Both the position numbers and the translations under genes were made by a program. Shown in pieces: positions 23,795 through 32,180 of a stretch of DNA of 64,000 nucleotides. A model generated the notes under the pieces. That model was given only the letters and a program-made list of their open reading frames with translations. It did not search any database and was not told the origin of the DNA. The number at the start of each line of letters is the position of its first letter. Position 1 is the first letter of the stretch. Where the stretch lies: the NCBI GenBank assembly GCA_014385025.1, contig JACRTB010000007.1, positions 98,788 to 162,787 of the forward strand. The letters run 5' to 3'. Source of the DNA: Yanshouia hominis. Its GTDB lineage: Bacteria > Bacillota > Clostridia > Oscillospirales > Ruminococcaceae.

Positions 23795-24301
23795 CTACTG
23801 CGGCGCGGCTCCGCAGAGCAGCAGCGCTGCCGCCGCCGCGAGGGCTTCCGGCAGCGCGGCCTCGTCGGGCAGATCGAGCGCCAGCTCGCAGGGCTCGACG
23901 GATTCTCCGTCGAGGGCGGACACCGTTCGCTGCAGCGAAATCATTGCCCGTTCCCCCTGCACGCTCGAAACAGTCACTGTATTTTTCGAACCGCGCCCCA
24001 TGCTGATGACCTGCGTGGTAAGAATTCCCGGCGGCACCGGCAGTCCCTCTGCAATCAGCAGATGCGCCCGGCGGGCAAGCACCGTCTGACCGCATGGCTC
24101 GAGGCAGACGAGGATGCAGCCCTCCCCCAGCTCGATCCTCTGACCCGGGTGAGACGCTGCCACGATCAGCTCCGCGCCCGGACTGGCGGCGCATTCGCCG
24201 CGGGTGAAGAGCGAAACCCCCGTTCTTTCCCGCATCAGCGCCGCGATGCGCCCGGCGGCCGCGTCGCTCTCCGTTCCCGGCAGAACCACAACCATCGCCA
24301 T
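23795..24301 (-). CDS. Hypothetical protein
   Basis: A 168-residue cytoplasmic protein that I cannot assign. The start MAMVVVLPGTES has GAAGGGGG 7 bases upstream. Alternating hydrophobic strands and glycine turns (VLPG, LIVAASHPG, CILVCLEP) suggest an alpha/beta fold. The best-defined stretch is VISMGRGSKNTVTVSSVQGE followed by MISLQRTVSALDGESVEP. It is codirectional with csoR upstream, but the csoR terminator separates them, so it probably has its own promoter. Confidence 0.65.
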   Translation of the reverse strand: MAMVVVLPGTESDAAAGRIAALMRERTGVSLFTRGECAASPGAELIVAASHPGQRIELGEGCILVCLEPCGQTVLARRAHLLIAEGLPVPPGILTTQVISMGRGSKNTVTVSSVQGERAMISLQRTVSALDGESVEPCELALDLPDEAALPEALAAAAALLLCGAAPQ

Positions 24302-24383
24302 GAAAATTCCCCCTTCGGCCGTTCGGAAACGTATTGTGCCCCACGTCCCCGTAAAACAGTAGTATTCTGCCCGGTTCGGACAG

Positions 24384-24421
24384 AAAAAAAGGGGCTGCAA
24401 AATTTACATCCGCAGCCCCTC
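24384..24421 (-). terminator. Terminator of the copA-csoR operon
   Basis: On the minus strand AGGGGCTGCGGATG pairs with TTTGCAGCCCCT, followed by TTTTTTTCTG. It is 5 bases after the csoR stop. Confidence 0.9.
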
Positions 24422-24425
24422 TCCC

Positions 24426-24689
24426 TCAGCGGGAAAGCTTGTCAATAATTTTCATGACCTCATCGAGCTTTTCGTCGGCGTTCCCCGATTCAAGCGCCTC
24501 CCTGATGCAGCCATGCATATGGGCGCGCAGCACCTCGCGGTTGGCGGTCCGCAGAACCGCCTCGGTGGCCAGAAGTTGGTTCGACAGATCGATGCAGTAG
24601 CGGTCCTCCTCGACCATTCGCAGCATTCCGTCGATCTGGCCGCGTGCCGTTTTGAGCAGGCGGTTGATTTTGTCCTTGTCGGCTCTCAT
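24426..24689 (-). CDS. csoR: Copper-sensing repressor CsoR
   Basis: An 87-residue all-helical tetrameric repressor that releases DNA on binding Cu(I). The family core is INRLLKTARGQIDGMLRMVEEDRYC, and the ligands fit the Cys-His-Cys pattern: C32, a His in RAHMHGC (57 or 59) and C61, which favours copper over formaldehyde (FrmR) sensing. AGGAG lies 6 bases before the ATG at 24689. It is the last gene of the operon it probably controls, 10 bases after copA. An operator-like palindrome lies at the copA promoter. Confidence 0.93.
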   Translation of the reverse strand: MRADKDKINRLLKTARGQIDGMLRMVEEDRYCIDLSNQLLATEAVLRTANREVLRAHMHGCIREALESGNADEKLDEVMKIIDKLSR

Positions 24690-24699
24690 CGGTTTCTCC

Positions 24700-24933
24700 T
24701 CACCGGCCGAAAAGGCCTTTTTTCTCGGTGATGGCTCCCGGCTCAAACCCGGCGTCGGCAACGGCCTTGATGAGAACCGCGTCATCGACCTCGTGGGAAA
24801 GGGTGACGGCGGCGTTTTTTTTGGCGAGGTCCACCTTCGCGGATTCGACCCCGTCAATCTGCGAGAGAGCCTTTTCCACGGAAGCCTGGCAGTGCTGGCA
24901 GTGCATTCCCTCAACAGCGATGATCTTTTTCAT
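24700..24933 (-). promoter_or_regulatory. Possible internal translation start for a free CopZ-like chaperone
   Basis: Inside copA, in frame, GAGGAGGACAATCAAATG places a strong Shine-Dalgarno 7-8 bases before ATG at 24931-24933. Translation from there gives a 77-residue protein [15 protein letters not shown]..., the size and form of a stand-alone CopZ. This suggests either a former separate gene fused by loss of the copA stop, or programmed production of two products. Inference from sequence. Confidence 0.55.
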
Positions 24934-27270
24934 TTGATTGTCCTCCTCAGTGTTGTTATCGTTGAAAGCCGGGCCCTGCCGCCCGGCATGGTCCGCGGTG
25001 GAAAGCGGCCGGAATCCGCGCAGCCGCAGCGCGTTGGTCACGACGCAGAAGGAGCTCAGGCTCATCGCCGCCGCTCCGAACATGGGGTTCAGGCGCAGCC
25101 CGAAAAGCGGGAAAAACGCTCCGGCCGCGAGCGGGATGCCGACGGCGTTATAAAAGAACGCCCAGAACAGGTTCATCCGAATGTTGCGGATTGTCGCGTG
25201 TGAAAGCCGGATGGCGGTCACCAGATCCCGCAGGTCGCTCTTAATGAGCACGAGATCGGCCGATTCGATCGCCACGTCGGTTCCGGCGCCGATCGCCGCG
25301 CCCACATCGGCGCGGGTGAGGGCGGGCGCGTCGTTGATGCCGTCCCCGACCATAACCACCCGCCTGCCCTGCTCCTGCAGGGCGCGGACCTCCCGCTCCT
25401 TGTCCTGCGGGAGCACCTCGGCCACCGCCCTTTCGATGGAAAGCCGGGTGCGGATCGCTTCGGCGGTGCGGCGATTGTCTCCGGTAAGCATGACCACTTC
25501 AAGTCCGAGGGCGCGCAGCGCGGCGATCGCCCCGGCGCTCGTCTCCCGCACCGGGTCGGCGGCCGCGATCACCCCGAGAAGTTTCCTCTCCTCCGCGAAG
25601 TAAAGCGGGGTCTTTCCCTCGGCGGCAAGCCGGTCGCAGGCTTCCCCGACGCGGGAAACGTCAACCCCCTGCTCCTGCATCAGTGCGAGATTGCCCGCCG
25701 CGCAGCGCCGTCCGCCGAGCAGGGCGGTTACGCCGCGGCCCGAAACAGCCTGAAATTCCGAGACCTCGGAGACTGCGATCCCCTCCTCCCGCGCCCGCTC
25801 GAGGATCGCCTCGGCCAGCGGGTGTTCGGAGGGAGCTTCCAGAGCGGCGGCAGCGGCCAGCAGGCGGGATTCCCCGCCCTCCCCGGCCGGAATCAGGTCG
25901 GTGACCCGCGGCCTGCCCTCGGTGATGGTTCCGGTTTTGTCGAGCACCACCGTATTAACGCTGTGCAGTGTCTCCAGCGCCTCGGCGGACTTGAACAGGA
26001 TGCCGTATTCCGCCCCCTTGCCGGTGGCAACCATGATGGCCACCGGAGTGGCGAGACCGAGGGCGCATGGACAGGAGATGACCAGCACCGCGATGCCGGA
26101 GGAAATGGCAAACTCCGCCCCCTGTCCCAGAAAAAGCCAGACAAGTGTGGTGAGGAGCGCAATTCCGATGACCACCGGGACGAATACCCCGCTGATCCGG
26201 TCGGCCAGCTTGGCGATCGGCGCCTTCGAGCTGCCCGCCTCGTCCACCAGGCGGATAATCTGCGCCAGAGTGGTGTCGTCCCCGACCTTCCGCGCCTCAA
26301 AGCGGAAAAATCCGGTCTTGTTGATGGTGGCGGCGACCACCGAATCCCCCGGCTGTTTCTCGACGGGGATGCTTTCTCCGGTGATGGCCGACTCATCGAC
26401 CGCCGACGAGCCCTCAAGAATCACCCCGTCAACCGGAATTCTCTGCCCCGGACGCACCACGACGGTGTCGCCGCGCTGCACCTCGGCCACCGGAATTTCC
26501 CGCTCCTCGCCGTTTTGCAGGATGGTCGCGGTTTTGGGCGCAAGATCCATCAGACGGGCGAGGGCTTCACCGGTGCGCCCCTTCGAGCGGGTTTCAAGAA
26601 ATTTTCCGACGGTGATCAGCGCGAGGATCATGGCCGCCGACTCGAAATAGAGGTCCATGTGGTAGCGGTGCACCAGCTCCGCATCCCCCACTCCGAGCCC
26701 GTGGCCCATCCGGTAGATGGCAAAGACTCCGTAGACCAGCGCGGCGGAGGAGCCGATGGCGATGAGCGAATCCATATTCGGGGCGCGGTGCCAAAGCGAG
26801 CGGAAGCCCACCTCAAAAAAGCTGCGGTTGACATAGACGACCGGCAGCGCCAGCAGAAATTGGGTCATTGCATAGCCGACGCTGTTCTCATATCCCGCGA
26901 GAAAGCCGGGTAGCGGCAGTCCGACCATGTGCCCCATCGAGACGTACATCAGCGGAATCAAAAAGCCGATCGAAAGAATCAGCCGGCGCTTCATCGCGGC
27001 GAGCTGCTGCGCGACCAGAGAGCCGCCCTCCGGCGCGCTCTGCCGGTCCGCGGCCTTTTCTTCCCCCGTCGAGGCGCCGTAGCCCGCCGCCGTTACCGCC
27101 GCGGCGATTTCACCGCCGCCGGTTTTTTCGGGGTCGTAATCGACGGTCATCCGGTTGGCCAGCAGGCTGACCTCGACATGCTCCACCCCGGGAAGCTTTT
27201 TGACCGCGCGCTCTACATTGGCCGAACAGGCGGAGCAGGTCATCCCCGTCACCTGAAATGTCTGTTTCAT
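24700..27270 (-). CDS. copA: Copper-exporting P1B ATPase fused to a C-terminal CopZ-like domain
   Basis: Pumps Cu(I) out of the cytoplasm. The 856-residue protein has an N-terminal HMA domain (GMTCSAC, 9-15), eight TM helices, the A-domain TGES (~287), the CPC copper site in [13 protein letters not shown] (~394), the phosphorylation motif [12 protein letters not shown] (~433), the nucleotide-domain HP motif (SEHPLAEAI) and the hinge [11 protein letters not shown] second HMA domain follows an acidic/polar linker: residues 780-856 with GMHCQHC (788-794), like a free CopZ chaperone. That domain starts with ATG at 24933, preceded by GAGGAGG at ideal distance, so a separate ~77-residue CopZ may also be made. 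AGGAGGAGG precedes the main ATG. Confidence 0.95.
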   Translation of the reverse strand: MKQTFQVTGMTCSACSANVERAVKKLPGVEHVEVSLLANRMTVDYDPEKTGGGEIAAAVTAAGYGASTGEEKAADRQSAPEGGSLVAQQLAAMKRRLILSIGFLIPLMYVSMGHMVGLPLPGFLAGYENSVGYAMTQFLLALPVVYVNRSFFEVGFRSLWHRAPNMDSLIAIGSSAALVYGVFAIYRMGHGLGVGDAELVHRYHMDLYFESAAMILALITVGKFLETRSKGRTGEALARLMDLAPKTATILQNGEEREIPVAEVQRGDTVVVRPGQRIPVDGVILEGSSAVDESAITGESIPVEKQPGDSVVAATINKTGFFRFEARKVGDDTTLAQIIRLVDEAGSSKAPIAKLADRISGVFVPVVIGIALLTTLVWLFLGQGAEFAISSGIAVLVISCPCALGLATPVAIMVATGKGAEYGILFKSAEALETLHSVNTVVLDKTGTITEGRPRVTDLIPAGEGGESRLLAAAAALEAPSEHPLAEAILERAREEGIAVSEVSEFQAVSGRGVTALLGGRRCAAGNLALMQEQGVDVSRVGEACDRLAAEGKTPLYFAEERKLLGVIAAADPVRETSAGAIAALRALGLEVVMLTGDNRRTAEAIRTRLSIERAVAEVLPQDKEREVRALQEQGRRVVMVGDGINDAPALTRADVGAAIGAGTDVAIESADLVLIKSDLRDLVTAIRLSHATIRNIRMNLFWAFFYNAVGIPLAAGAFFPLFGLRLNPMFGAAAMSLSSFCVVTNALRLRGFRPLSTADHAGRQGPAFNDNNTEEDNQMKKIIAVEGMHCQHCQASVEKALSQIDGVESAKVDLAKKNAAVTLSHEVDDAVLIKAVADAGFEPGAITEKKGLFGR

Positions 27271-27285
27271 AATCCTCCTCCTATC

Positions 27286-27307
27286 ACCCCACCCCCGGGG
27301 GGGTATT
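27286..27307 (-). promoter_or_regulatory. CsoR operator of copA
   Basis: On the minus strand AATACCCCCCCGGGGGTGGGGT is a G/C-tract palindrome with TACCCC and GGGGT halves, the general form of known CsoR boxes. It lies between the -10 element and the copA ribosome site, overlapping the expected transcription start. Confidence 0.7.
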
Positions 27308-27317
27308 CTTCGAAAAC

Positions 27318-27346
27318 AGTATAGCGACTTTTCTGAAGAATTGCAA
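27318..27346 (-). promoter_or_regulatory. Promoter of copA-csoR
   Basis: On the minus strand TTGCAA (27341-27346), a 17-base spacer and TATACT (27318-27323). The predicted start falls at about 27311, adjacent to the operator. Confidence 0.8.
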
Positions 27347-27385
27347 GGGGTTCGTGCTTATTTTGTCCCATGCGCATCAAAAAAC

Positions 27386-27733
27386 AACGCCGGATGCGCA
27401 AAGTCTCAAGGGAGAGGTTTGCTTTATCCCGCGCACAAAACAGTGACGCATGCGCAAAGCTCCGGAAAAAGCAGCGCCCTGTTCCGCGCGCCAAAGGGCA
27501 ATATCATAATACGTAAAACCTCGGGGGAAGCGGTTGCCGTGCCCCGCATATAAAAAAGCAACGCCGGATGCGCAAAGTCTCGAGGGAGAGGTTTATTTTA
27601 TCCCGCGCACAAAACAGTGATGCATACGCAAAGCTCCGGAAAAAGCGGCGCCCTGCTCCGCGCGCCAAAGGGCAATATCATAATACGCAAAACCTCGGGG
27701 GAAGCGGCTACCGTGCCCCGTGCGTCCACGACA
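27386..27733. repeat. Tandem array: two 174-bp copies, each of three ~58-bp subunits
   Basis: AACGCCGGATGCGCAAAG occurs at 27386 and 27560, and the 174 bases between copies match at most positions. Within a copy a degenerate subunit recurs with core GCGCAAAGYCTC at 27396, 27452 and (as ACGTAAAACCTC) 27511, about 58 bases apart, so the array is roughly six subunits. It lies between the divergent copA and MBL-hydrolase genes and does not touch a gene 3' end. Confidence 0.8.
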
Positions 27734-27825
27734 AAATGACGGCGGAAAAAGAGGCTTGCGCCGCCGCTGGACATCCCCCGGATTTTCGGGTAAAATTAGA
27801 AAAAAACATGACAGGAGGCTTTCGT

Positions 27826-28488
27826 ATGCAGATCACCTTTCTTGGACACGCCTGCTTTGAGCTGTCCGACGGCGTTCACACCCTGCTGGTGGACCCCTAC
27901 CTGACCGGAAACGCGCTGGCCGCCAAAACCACGGAGGAGGTCAACCCGGACTTCATCTTTGTGACCCATGCCCACGGCGATCACATTGGGGATACGGTGT
28001 CCATCGCAAAGCGCACCGGCGCGGTCGTTTATGCGGTGGTTGAGCTGGCTGACGGCCTGCTGGCCGGGCAGGGGATCAAAGCGGCCCGGGGCAATATCGG
28101 CGGCAGGCAGGCCACACCCTTCGGCAGCGTCAAATATCTGCCCGCGGCCCACGGCAGCGGCGTGCCGGGAGGCCTGGCCTGCGGTTACCTCTTTGAGATC
28201 GGCGGGAAAAAGATTTACCACGCGGGCGACACCGGGCTGATCGCGGATTTCTCGCTGCTTCGGGAAGAAAAGCTCGACGCGGCGCTGCTGCCGATCGGCG
28301 ATTTCTATACGATGGGCCCGGAGGACGCGGCCCGCGCCGCCGGGATGATCGGCGCGGAACTGAGCATCCCGATGCACTATGACACCTTCCCGGTCATCCG
28401 TCAGGACCCCGAGCGTTTTCGGGCGCTGGCCGCCGCGCGGGGCTGCAAAGCTGCCGTTCTGCGGCCCGGCGAGAGCATCCGGCTCTGA
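27826..28488 (+). CDS. Metallo-beta-lactamase-fold metal-dependent hydrolase (UPF0173)
   Basis: A 220-residue cytoplasmic hydrolase. The start MQITFLGHACFEL is typical of UPF0173. Metal ligands: FVTHAHGDHIGD (HxHxDH, ~46-51), AAHGSG (~107), HAGDTG (~134-139) and the C-terminal MHYDTFPV (~190). The substrate of this family is unknown; structures resemble phosphodiesterase/lactonase-like enzymes. ACAGGAGG lies 8 bases before the ATG at 27826; the long upstream extension of the frame is the repeat array and is rejected. Confidence 0.92.
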   Translation: MQITFLGHACFELSDGVHTLLVDPYLTGNALAAKTTEEVNPDFIFVTHAHGDHIGDTVSIAKRTGAVVYAVVELADGLLAGQGIKAARGNIGGRQATPFGSVKYLPAAHGSGVPGGLACGYLFEIGGKKIYHAGDTGLIADFSLLREEKLDAALLPIGDFYTMGPEDAARAAGMIGAELSIPMHYDTFPVIRQDPERFRALAAARGCKAAVLRPGESIRL

Positions 28489-28562
28489 GGCCGCCCGGTC
28501 CGGCAGGGGAAATCCGGTTTTCTGCATCTTCCGGCCGCTCAGGCAGCCAAAGGAGCCTGATG

Positions 28563-28964
28563 ATGAAACATACTGCCCGCAGAAGCGGCCTGACCGCCGC
28601 TCTCCTTTTTATCGTTCTGGCAGTGCTGATGCTTGCCGCGCGGTGCTGTGCCCTCCCCGCCGCCCCCGCCGGGGAAAAGCGGATCACCGTCTCGGTGACC
28701 TACGCGGATGGCACGGCCGAGCATTTTGAGGTTTCCACCCGCGCGGACTGCCTGAAGGAAGCAGCCGAAGCGGTGCTGACCCTCGAGGGGGAGGAAACAG
28801 CCCATGGCTTTACCGTCTACGCCGTCAATGGGGCCGAGGCCGACTTCCGAAAGGGGGAAGCATACTGGGCCATCTACGCCGACGGCGCCTACGCCCAGTC
28901 GAGCGCCGACCGCCTGCCGGTTTTCGACGGCGGCTCCTATGCCTTCGTCTATGAAAGGCTCTGA
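28563..28964 (+). CDS. DUF4430-domain extracytoplasmic protein
   Basis: A 133-residue protein with a hydrophobic N-terminal segment (TAALLFIVLAVLMLAA) that acts as signal or anchor, then a DUF4430-like domain (ITVSVTYADGTAEHFEVSTR; LTLEGEETAHGFTVYAVNGA; AYWAIYADGAYAQSSADR). DUF4430 is the fold of the C-terminal domain of transcobalamin/intrinsic factor. AAGGAG lies upstream; two adjacent ATGs (28560, 28563) are possible, and spacing favours the second. The stop overlaps the next gene by 14 bases. The overlap with an ECF S-component suggests it presents a ligand, perhaps a vitamin, to that transporter. Confidence 0.8.
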   Translation: MKHTARRSGLTAALLFIVLAVLMLAARCCALPAAPAGEKRITVSVTYADGTAEHFEVSTRADCLKEAAEAVLTLEGEETAHGFTVYAVNGAEADFRKGEAYWAIYADGAYAQSSADRLPVFDGGSYAFVYERL

Positions 28965-29481
28965 GCGCGGGGTTTCCGGCGTCCGGCGCGCGCGGGAGAT
29001 TGTCCGTCTGGGGCTCTGCGCCGCGCTGCTCTTTGTCCTGAAGGCGGCGCTGGCGCCGCTGCCGAACATCGAGGCGGTGACCCTTCTGGTCATCCTCTAT
29101 ACCCTCTGGTTCGGCCGCGGCGCCCTGCTAATTCTCTGCCTCTTCGTGACGCTGGAAGGGGCGGTCTACGGATTTCACCTCTGGTGGATCGCCTACCTGT
29201 ATGTATGGGCGGTCCTCTGGCTCGCGGTGACGCTGGCGGGCCACCGGGAGAGAAGCACCCTCTTTTGGGCGGCGCTGGGTGGAATCTTCGGCCTGAGCTT
29301 CGGCTTCCTTTGCTCGTTTCCTTATCTGGCGGCCGGGGGAATCCACACGATGCTCGGCTGGTGGGCCGCGGGAATTCCCTTCGACCTGATTCACGGTTTC
29401 GCCAACTTCGCGCTGATCCTCGTCCTCTTTTCCCCGCTCGATTCTCTTTGGAAAAGGGTCAACGGCCCGAAAACGAAATAG
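28951..29481 (+). CDS. ECF transporter S component (substrate-binding membrane subunit)
   Basis: A 176-residue membrane protein with about six hydrophobic helices (LGLCAALLFVLKAALAPLPN; VTLLVILYTLWFG; LWWIAYLYVWAVLWLAVTLA; GIFGLSFGFLCSF; FDLIHGFANFALILVL), the size and layout of the S subunits of energy-coupling factor transporters. It overlaps the DUF4430 gene by 14 bases and lacks its own ribosome site, so translation is coupled. No EcfA/EcfA'/EcfT genes are in the window, so it would have to use a shared module. Substrate unknown; cobalamin is one possibility from the partner's fold. Confidence 0.8.
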   Translation: MKGSERGVSGVRRAREIVRLGLCAALLFVLKAALAPLPNIEAVTLLVILYTLWFGRGALLILCLFVTLEGAVYGFHLWWIAYLYVWAVLWLAVTLAGHRERSTLFWAALGGIFGLSFGFLCSFPYLAAGGIHTMLGWWAAGIPFDLIHGFANFALILVLFSPLDSLWKRVNGPKTK

Positions 29482-29493
29482 GGTCATGCCCTT

Positions 29494-29954
29494 CCCGGCC
29501 GCGCGCGGCTTTGTCGTCCATCGTGCGGCACCGTCTCCCGCCGATATCATGACCGTTCGAGGGAACGGGCGGGACTTCCCGCGCGCCCAAGCGCGGCGGC
29601 ATTCCGAGCGTCCTGCCGAACAAAGAGGGGGCGGACCTGTCCGCCGGTCAGTGTTGTCCAAGTGGGGACGTGCCTTCCCATGCATATCCCCGGCCCATTG
29701 ACAAGGGGGAAGAGTGTGCCCGAGCGCGCCGCTCCCCCGGCCGCGCGCGGCTTTGTCGTCCATCGTGCGGCACCGTCTCCCGCCGATATCATGACCGTTC
29801 GAGGGAACGGGCGGGACTTCCCGCGCGCCCAAGCGCGGCGGCATTCCGAGCGTCCTGCCGAACAAAGAGGGGGCGGACCTGTCCGCCGGTCAGTGTTGTC
29901 CAAGTGGGGACGTGCCTTCCCATGCATATCCCCGGCCCATTGACAAGGGGGAAG
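29494..29954. repeat. Two long direct repeats, 242-bp period
   Basis: The 219-base segment 29494-29712 (starting CCCGGCCGCGCGCGGC, ending CATTGACAAGGGGGAAG) recurs at 29736-29954 with essentially no mismatch. A unique ~23-base segment separates them. Each copy holds small hairpins such as GGCGGACC TGT CCGCC. It lies between the converging ECF-S and ygiQ genes. No coding potential. Confidence 0.9.
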
Positions 29955-29990
29955 CGCGCCCGGGAGACCGGCGCCGAAAACACTTGCCCA

Positions 29991-30023
29991 AAGAGGGCGT
30001 CCGCAGTATGCGGACGCCCTCTT
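29991..30023. terminator. Terminator between the ECF-S and YgiQ genes
   Basis: AAGAGGGCGTCCGC / GCGGACGCCCTCTT with a short loop. It serves the end of ygiQ (minus strand) and may also stop transcripts through the repeats. Confidence 0.7.
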
Positions 30024-30036
30024 CTGCGTTTTGGAC

Positions 30037-31938
30037 TCATGGCCTTCTGCTTTTCTTTTTCCCGCCTTGGGAGGTGCGCGTCCGGCCCGCTGCCGCATGC
30101 GGATTGGTTCCCGGCTGAGTCCAGACCGCGGGGCGGGGACCGGCCGGCGGCCGGATCAGACATTCCTTTCCGAAGCCGATCAAATCCTCGCGGCCCGCCC
30201 GCTCGAGCGCTTCCTTGACCAGTGCGTAGTTTTTGGGGCTGCGGTACTGGATCAGCGCCCGCTGCATCGCCTTCTCATGGGGATTGGTCGGCACGTAGAC
30301 CGGCTTCATGGTGCGCGGATCAAGGCCCGTGTAATACATCGCGGTTGAGATGGTCGAGGGGGTGGGGTAAAAATCCTGCACCTGCTCGGGCATATAGCCG
30401 AGGTCGCGCAGGTATTCCGCCAGCGCCACCGCATCCTTCAGGGTGGAGCCGGGATGGCTGGACATCAGATAGGGCACGACGTACTGCTTTTTCCCCATCT
30501 CCTGATTAAGACGGCGGTATTTTTCCAGAAAGCGGCGGTAAACCGAATTGGGGGGCTTGCCCATCATCGAGAGCACCGGGTCGGAGATGTGCTCGGGCGC
30601 GACCTTGAGCTGTCCCGAAACGTGATGGCGCACCAGCTCACGCAGAAAGGTATCGTCCTTATCGCAAAGCAGGTAATCGAACCGGATTCCGCTGCGGACA
30701 AACACCTTCTTGACGCCGGGAATTGCCCGCAGCCTCCGCAGCAGCGTCAGGTAATCCCGATGATCGACGAAGAGGTTTTTGCAGGGGGTGGGGAACAGGC
30801 ACTGCCGCTGAGGGCAGACCCCCTTTTCGAGCTGCTTTTGACAGCTCGGATGCCGGAAATTGGCGGTCGGTCCGCCCACGTCGTGGATATAACCCTTAAA
30901 ATCCTTCTCCCGGGTCATCCGCTCCGCCTCCGCCGCGATGGAGTCGTGGCTGCGGACCTGGACGATCCGGCCCTGATGAAAGGTCAGGGCGCAGAAGCTG
31001 CATCCGCCGAAGCAGCCCCGGTTGGAGGTCAGGCTGAAGCGGACCTCTCCGATCGCGGCGACCCCGCCCATCGCCTCATAGGAGGGGTGGGCGTCCCGTT
31101 GGTAGGGCAGGGCGTAAACCCGGTCCATCTCATCGGTGGAAAGCGGCTTCTGAGGCGGATTCTGTACGATAAAGCAGCCTTCGCCGTAGGGTTCCGCCAG
31201 ACGTTTGGCGGAAAACGGGTCGGTGTTGCAGTATTGGGTATAAAAGCTCTCGGCATACCGTTTCCGGTCGGACAGCAGCGCCTCGTAGGACGGCAGCATC
31301 AGGCAGTCATACACCTGATCGAGGCTCTGTGCGCGGTAAACCGTCCCGTCCACGAAGGTGATATCTTTGATATCCAGTCCGCCCGCAAGGGCGTCGGCCT
31401 CCTGAACGACGCTGCGCTCCCCCATGCCGTACATCAGCAGATCGGCCTGACTGTCAAGCAGAATCGACCGTTTGAGCGAATCGGACCAATAATCGTAATG
31501 CGCCAGCCTGCGGAGGCTGGCCTCGATCCCGCCGATCAGCACCGGCTTGCGGGGAAAGCTTTGGCGGATCAGGTTGCAGTAAACAACGGTCGCATAGTCG
31601 GGACGCCTGCCCATCACGCCGCCCGGGGTAAAGGCGTCGGACGGCCTGCGCCGCTTGGAGACGGTGTAATGGTTTACCATTGAATCCATATTCCCGCCGG
31701 TCACAAGGAAAGCGAGCCGGGGCTCGCCCAGCGCCAGAATGCTTTCCGGGCACCTCCAGTCCGGCTGGGAGATGATTCCCACCCGGTAGCCCGCGTTTTC
31801 CAGCACGCGGGAAATGATGGCATGTCCGAAGGAGGGGTGGTCCACATAGGCATCCCCGATCACATAGACAAAGTCGCACCGGTCCCAGCCGCGTTTCTCC
31901 ATATCGGCCCTTGAAATCGGCAGAAAATCCTGCCCCAT
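30037..31938 (-). CDS. YgiQ family radical SAM protein
   Basis: A 633-residue radical SAM protein. Family features in order: the N-terminal cobalamin-binding-like segment (YVIGDAYVDHPSFGHAIISR), GGIEASLRRLAHYDYWSD (~138), the cluster-binding SNRGCFGGCSFCALTFHQGR (~303; CxxxCxxC with Cys 307, 311 and 314 approximately) and the C-terminal DFYPTPSTISTAMYYTGLDP. A basic, low-complexity tail (GRTRTSQGGKKKSRRP) ends it. The reaction of YgiQ proteins is unknown. GGGGTGG precedes the ATG. It is monocistronic. Confidence 0.92.
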   Translation of the reverse strand: MGQDFLPISRADMEKRGWDRCDFVYVIGDAYVDHPSFGHAIISRVLENAGYRVGIISQPDWRCPESILALGEPRLAFLVTGGNMDSMVNHYTVSKRRRPSDAFTPGGVMGRRPDYATVVYCNLIRQSFPRKPVLIGGIEASLRRLAHYDYWSDSLKRSILLDSQADLLMYGMGERSVVQEADALAGGLDIKDITFVDGTVYRAQSLDQVYDCLMLPSYEALLSDRKRYAESFYTQYCNTDPFSAKRLAEPYGEGCFIVQNPPQKPLSTDEMDRVYALPYQRDAHPSYEAMGGVAAIGEVRFSLTSNRGCFGGCSFCALTFHQGRIVQVRSHDSIAAEAERMTREKDFKGYIHDVGGPTANFRHPSCQKQLEKGVCPQRQCLFPTPCKNLFVDHRDYLTLLRRLRAIPGVKKVFVRSGIRFDYLLCDKDDTFLRELVRHHVSGQLKVAPEHISDPVLSMMGKPPNSVYRRFLEKYRRLNQEMGKKQYVVPYLMSSHPGSTLKDAVALAEYLRDLGYMPEQVQDFYPTPSTISTAMYYTGLDPRTMKPVYVPTNPHEKAMQRALIQYRSPKNYALVKEALERAGREDLIGFGKECLIRPPAGPRPAVWTQPGTNPHAAAGRTRTSQGGKKKSRRP

Positions 31939-32180
31939 TGCGCCACCCCGCTTTCTTATCGCTGTTCCAGTATATCAGATGACGCTCCGGTTGTCGATAC
32001 GGGGCGGCGGAATCTCCAACAGAGGGGCGGACGTATGGGCTGTTTCCTCCCGTTTCGCTGCGGGATCGTTTTTGGCGAATATTTCCCGGCGGAGAGGCGG
32101 GCTGGCGTCGTGCCCTTCAGGGCTGGTGCGAACTGTACCTTCCGCGCGGTTTGGCCCCGGCGGGGAATACCCTGTTCGGT

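Noticed and set aside
27568..27825. N-terminal extension of the MBL hydrolase frame
   Set aside because: It lies inside the 174-bp repeat; the start MQITFLGH at 27826 has a ribosome site and matches the family.
32100..32165. Possible further IS200-like right end (GTCGTGCCCTTCAGGGCTGG)
   Set aside because: Only one short word matches; the palindrome and a left end are missing.
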